The position numbers and the translations under genes were made by a program. From contig NC_056038.1 in NCBI RefSeq assembly GCF_004379255.2, positions 6,176,729-6,240,728 on the forward strand: DNA of 64,000 nt. Direction: 5' to 3'. Every line of letters begins with the position of its first letter. Positions within the stretch are counted from its first letter, which is position 1. Below the pieces are notes generated by a model that saw nothing but the letters and a program-made list of their open reading frames with translations, searched no databases and had not been told where the DNA came from. This document shows, one piece after another, positions 59,725-64,000 of this stretch. Source of the DNA: Salvia splendens. Lineage: Eukaryota > Streptophyta > Magnoliopsida > Lamiales > Lamiaceae.

Positions 59725-61015
59725 AAATGAAATGACTAAAGGTCAAAATTAGTCCTAAACATAAGACTATTTTACGATTTTGGTCCAAAATATTATCTTT
59801 TGAATTATTTGGTCCCTCACAATTGAAAACGGGCCGAATTTAGTCCTTTTTGGACTACACCGTTTAAAAATGACGATCAATAGCAGTTTAAACTATCTTG
59901 ACTGGATTATGTTACTAATTACGTTTTATTATCAATTAAATTATAACTTTATTTTTTGGGTTAGAAATTACGTTTCTTCGCTCTTCTCCTTCAGATTCCC
60001 TTATAGCAAAATTCAAACACATAAAGCTAGCCCATCAATTCAAATCAATTACTATGGTGATTCCGACGCGATTTATTGTCGTCGCCACATTCCTAAATCC
60101 CTCATTCAGCCGCCCCTCCGGTAAGAGCTGCCGCCTCCGTCGGTGCAACCAGCTCTCCCCTCAGGTCAAGCATCGTGCCTTTACCCCGACGAGGAAGACA
60201 CCATCATTCATGCCCACGCCCGTTTCGTCAACAAATGGGCCACCATTGTCCCCCCCTCTCCTGCCGCACTGGGCAACGCAATCAAAAACCACTGCAATTC
60301 TACCCTCAAGCGCAAGTTCTCCTCTTTCACCGAAGACGACGACTCCTCTCTTGAAGAGATCCGTTAGTGCCGACTCCACCTCTGCCACTTATTTCGCCCT
60401 GCCCAGTCCCTCCACCTCCGGTTCTACCCACACCAGCTCTCTGCTCACTGATCCGCCCACGAGGCTTAGTCTCTCGCTCGCCGAGATCGACATTGTTAAT
60501 CACAACACTGACTCACGTACAACTCATTCCCCAAAAATTCAACCTAATTCTGCACAATTGCTGCCACCGCAGCCAATTCAACCGATCCAACGGCAAGCGA
60601 GGGTCAATTGGCATCTTCTCGAGATGGGATTCGGCGTTGGTCTTGTGCCGGATGGCCCAGATGAAGCCCAGGAGAAGTGCAGAGAGCAGATGGAAGCAAA
60701 CCAAGAGCAGCAGCAAAGGTGGGGGCGGGCAACGGCGGCGGCGGAGGGTGGTGGAGTGGAAGGGGAAGAAGAGGGTGTTGAGAGGAGGATAGAAGAGAGC
60801 GTTGAGAGAGAGGGGGGGTCAAATTTGTTTTTAAAATAAGAAAAATATTAAATACTCTAATTTAAATATCTGATTTAGTCAAAATAATTTAAATTGTAGT
60901 TGACCGTTAATTTTTAACGGCACCGTCAAAAAAAGACTAAATTCGATCCGTTTTGATTTGTGAATGATGAAATAATTCAAAACATAATAATTAAGACTAA
61001 TTTCATAAAAACCTC
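59725..61015. mobile_element. Probable Pack-MULE carrying a MYB gene copy
   Basis: About 100 bases at 59795-59880 (TTTTGAATTATTTGG...ACGGGCCGAATTTAGTC... ACGATCAA) match the reverse complement of 60898-60990 (TTTTGAATTATTTCA...ACGGATCGAATTTAGTC... ACGGTCAA). The outer part of the left arm has extra sequence, so the edges are approximate and no 9-bp duplication was confirmed. Long inverted repeats enclosing a host gene fragment are the definition of a Pack-MULE. Confidence 0.6.
60054..60839 (+). pseudogene. R2R3-MYB (subgroup 22, MYB44/73-like) fragment, frameshifted
   Basis: The R3 repeat is readable at 60143-60367 (DEEDTIIHAHARFVNKWATI ... NAIKNHCNSTLKRKFSSFTE) and stops at 60365. The downstream part is in another frame from about 60330 (LKRSVSADSTSATYFALPSP, LTDPPTRLSLSLAEIDIVNH, SAQLLPPQPIQPI). 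The LSLSL-type motif fits the MYB44/70/73/77 group, nuclear regulators of stress and auxin responses. The R2 repeat is absent or unrecognisable, the third-helix region is altered (VPPSPAALGNAIKNHCN), and the frame is broken. The tail after about 60600 is unrelated low-complexity sequence. This gene group is normally intronless, so lack of introns says nothing about mechanism. Confidence 0.75.
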
Positions 61016-61215
61016 ATATATTTAATACCATTTTTGAGCTTTACTCGAATGAAATTAAATGGAAAAAACAAGAAGATTCCTTTTGTAGCTAAACCATCAA
61101 ACATTGGTGTTGAATTACTGAATATAGTTTTGAAAAAAAGTAGCCAACGCAAGGTGAAGACTCCGATAAAATTTGGATAGTAGAATCGTTCAGAGGCGGC
61201 GTAGAACAGCTGCGA

Positions 61216-64000
61216 ATGGCTTCAATCACGGCGGTATCTGCTGACGCCGGCGGAGACCGTACGCCGCTTCTCCACGACTCTAACATGGAATATTCTGGCG
61301 GAGAGGCGGAGAATACTATACCGCCACCCCCTATGATTTCAACTAATCCTAAACAGCGCCTCGTATCGCTCGACGTTTTCCGAGGACTCACTGTTGCGGT
61401 TCGCCTCCCCTAGAATCATAGAATTACTCATTTAATGGCGTGATTTGAACTTGCCTTCCATATTTTTTTTAGTTTTTGATTTTTGTAAATTTGGACAATT
61501 TTTTTACAGTTGATGATATTGGTTGATGATGCTGGAGGAGCATTTCCGTCAATAAACCATGCGCCGTGGTTCGGATTGACTCTCGCAGACTTTGTTATGC
61601 CGTTTTTTCTCTTTGGAGTTGGTGTTTCTGTCAGTCTCGTGTTCAAGGTATGAATTAGAGCTATACTTATCAGTTTTGAAGCTTCTACAATAACAAAAAA
61701 AAGGAAACGGAACAATTTGGAATTGATATGATTTTCTCAATGATTTGCTTTCAATTCAACAAGTAGACTTCAATTGGCAATCAGTTCATTTTATTTCTGT
61801 TAAGAGTAGTAGTAGTTGAACAGGCTTTTCCCGTTTCTGATGCAGAAAGTAGAAAACAGATTAGAAGCCACGAAGAGAGTAATGGAAAGATCTATCAAGC
61901 TCTTTCTCCTAGGAATGATCCTTCAAGGTAGAATCATAATGAGGTTTAGTATTGAAATTGTATTGAGGTTATAAAATTCCGTGTAGGAAGTATTATTATT
62001 ATTATTATTATTGTTATCCCGAGATAGTTGAAATGTATATTGGTACTTTGCCTCTCTTGAGGTGAAGTTATTAGTGGCTGGGCCCTTAACATCAATTGCC
62101 CTTTTGGTCACAATGTTTGAATAGTCTCTTTGGTATATGCTTAGGTGGTTATTTTCATGGCCGTGGTGATTTAACTTATGGAATTGATCTGGAGAAAATG
62201 CGAATAATGGGTGTGCTACAGGTATCATGACCTGCCCTCATTCTTGAGAAATATGGTGTTAATATATGGCCTTGGAAGCTCTGTTCTTGTATCATTTCAG
62301 TACATACAAAAGTAATGCAGCTTCTTAGGTTGTCATCACTTCTGAACTTTCTGTGTTCTAGAGGATTGCAATTGGATATATGCTGGCTTCAGTTTTGGAG
62401 ATATGGCTTGTAAACAATACTGCTGTTAATTCAGCAATAACATTCATGAAGAGATATTCGTATCAGATGTGAGTGTAAGCTCTCTGTTTTTGGAATATTG
62501 CTACTCAGAACTTCAAGTGAGTGAGGACAAATTTAAATGATAATAATGCACAGATCATTTTATATTCAATTTGACAGAGTCTATATAGTTATTAGTCACT
62601 GGAAGGTTTAGATGGCATCAGACGAATTTTGTTTTAGGTAATTCAGTATAGTATATAATGATATAATATATGTAACGTTATAATAATATTTTCTTTTCTT
62701 TTATGTAGCGTGGCTGGAATTTTAGTAGGTGTAATATACATGGGTCTGCTGTATGGCCTTTATGTTCCAGACTGGAACTTTGATGCATCAAGTCTCATGA
62801 TGACCCAACGAGTGCTACTTGGTGCTAATTCTCAAACTGTGAGTCAAGTGCAGAGATCCCTTATGGAGCATTTATTTCAGTATTTGTGAAAGACATTTGA
62901 TATGTGCTTTGAAAATCAGTTTCATACATTCTTATTGCCAAATTTAATTCATCTGAAAACAATCCTTAAATTGTACAGTACTACAAATGTTCGTCTGACA
63001 CCTAAAGTATTAGTATTTGCCATTATTTGTAAGTATTGTACTCATCATATAGTTTCACATTTCCAGGTCTACTGTGGGATAAGGGGTAGCCTTGAACCTC
63101 CTTGCACTGCAGTTGGTTTCATTGATCGAGTTATTATCGGTGAAAATCATCTGTATCAACGTCCTGTATATAGAAGAACCAAGGTTGCTATTTGAAATTC
63201 TTCTTGCTATGCGTTCACTGTAGGGTTCATTATAGTAGTAATTTTTTTCAGCACAACTCTAACCATCTATACATGGTTGGTTCATCTACAGGAATGCAGT
63301 GTTAATTCGCCAGATTATGGTCCTCCACCACCAAATTCCCCTGCATGGTGTCTTGCTCCATTTGATCCAGAGGGTATTTTAAGGTTAGGGATGAATTAGT
63401 TTTTTACCTTCCATCATGAATCAGTTAAAGTGACGAATTTGAATGACAGTTTTCAAAGTTTTGTTTATACTCTTTCGGTTAAGGTTCTGGTTATTGATAA
63501 TTGCAAACTAGGCTTTGTTAATACTTCAATTAATAAATGTAGCTCTTTGATGGCTGCCATCACATTCTTGTGCACTGTAAGGTAATATGTGTATTTTCTT
63601 CTTCCTTGTATATGTGGATGGAGGCCCGGTCTTCATCATATCCCTAGTGTACAATTTTTTCCTTGCAGGATCAGAAGCAGAGAATAGTTATCTGGTTTGT
63701 ATCATCTCTCCCTCTTCTGATGTTGGGCTATCTTTTAACTGTCACAGGTACTTCTGTTTTCTAGTGAGAATCTCTGCGTTTTCACTTCATGTAATGTACT
63801 TCATATTCCCGGAAATTCGCTACTATATACTCTTCATTTCTCCAGGTGTCCCACTTTCTAAACCACTGTACACATTGAGCTATATGTTTGTCACAGCAGG
63901 GGCATCTGGTGTTCTTTTGACCGTTATCTATTTTATCGTGAGTTCCTGCCGTGAATGGTTATCTGTTTTGTCACGTCCGTTGAATTCATTATTGACATTC
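61216..64000 (+). CDS. HGSNAT-like multi-pass acetyltransferase, 3' truncated by window
   Basis: Exons: 61216-61398, 61510-61647, 61846-61927, 62145-62221, 62362-62468, 62709-62838, 63067-63183, 63292-63383, 63543-63576, 63669-63747, 63846-63937, then beyond the edge. All are GT-AG with agreeing phases. The N-terminus has the dileucine-like TPLLHDS, then RLVSLDVFRGLTVALMILVD and INHAPWFGLTLADFVMPFFL, characteristic of heparan-alpha-glucosaminide N-acetyltransferase homologues (the conserved His lies in NHAPW). Later segments include FLLGMILQGGYFHGRGDLTY, VDRVIIGENHLYQ-like FIDRVIIGENHLYQ and YTLSYMFVTAGASGVLLTVI. Plant homologues are membrane proteins of uncertain substrate. The segment between ITFLCT and DQKQRI seems short compared with what I recall of homologues. 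Confidence 0.85.

Noticed and set aside
60367..60792. Overlapping plus-strand 141-codon frame and minus-strand frames in the MYB copy
   Set aside because: They do not match MYB sequence; only the frames given in the pseudogene entry do.

Overview
The window is plant nuclear DNA, AT-rich with GT-AG introns, and the gene set is that of a dicot (LARP1, importin alpha, a ZAT-type C2H2 factor, a small class-B GATA factor, an HGSNAT-like membrane protein). I did not fix the species; an asterid, possibly Lamiales, is a guess. Nothing bacterial, organellar or CRISPR-like is present.

Layout. 1-1815: 5' end of a minus-strand copia retrotransposon (gag-protease and LTR) running off the left edge. 1930-4540: two adjoining PIF/Harbinger elements, the first with a broken Myb/trihelix-like ORF. 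6.9-7.8 kb: intact intronless C2H2 repressor gene. 9.3-13.8 kb: MITE-rich intergenic DNA (two Stowaways, a hAT MITE with an 8-bp target duplication, a minisatellite-bearing element). 14.06-20.81 kb: complete 14-exon LARP1 gene, minus strand. 22.4-29.6 kb: complete-ended but defective copia element with a 5-bp target duplication, inserted in a repeat whose second copy lies at 40.1-41.9 kb. 30-45 kb: nested transposon region holding a pseudogene copy (31.98-36.99 kb) of the intact gene at 45.30-46.17 kb, a copia fragment fused to a Harbinger transposase fragment, and several Harbinger derivatives. 49.5-50.0 kb: GATA factor. 52.4-55.5 kb: importin alpha, 10 exons. 56.3 kb: tRNA-derived SINE. 59.7-61.0 kb: probable Pack-MULE carrying a broken MYB copy. 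61.2 kb to the right edge: HGSNAT-like gene, 3' truncated by the window.

The host genes are unrelated single-copy loci and form no pathway together. The main interest is the transposon history. Several insertions can be read against empty sites inside the same window: the copia at 22.4 kb, Harbinger insertions at 40.14 and 42.77 kb, a 346-bp TG...CA insertion in exon 2 of the pseudogene, and an element in that pseudogene's intron. I found no convincing new biological system. The best leads are the gag-deleted copia with hairpin repeats in its leader, the small inversion between the two paralogous repeats, and the gene/pseudogene pair.

Exon boundaries were placed by hand from GT-AG sites with phase continuity checked. 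Transposon boundaries come from terminal repeats and target-site duplications read by eye. No similarity search was run.
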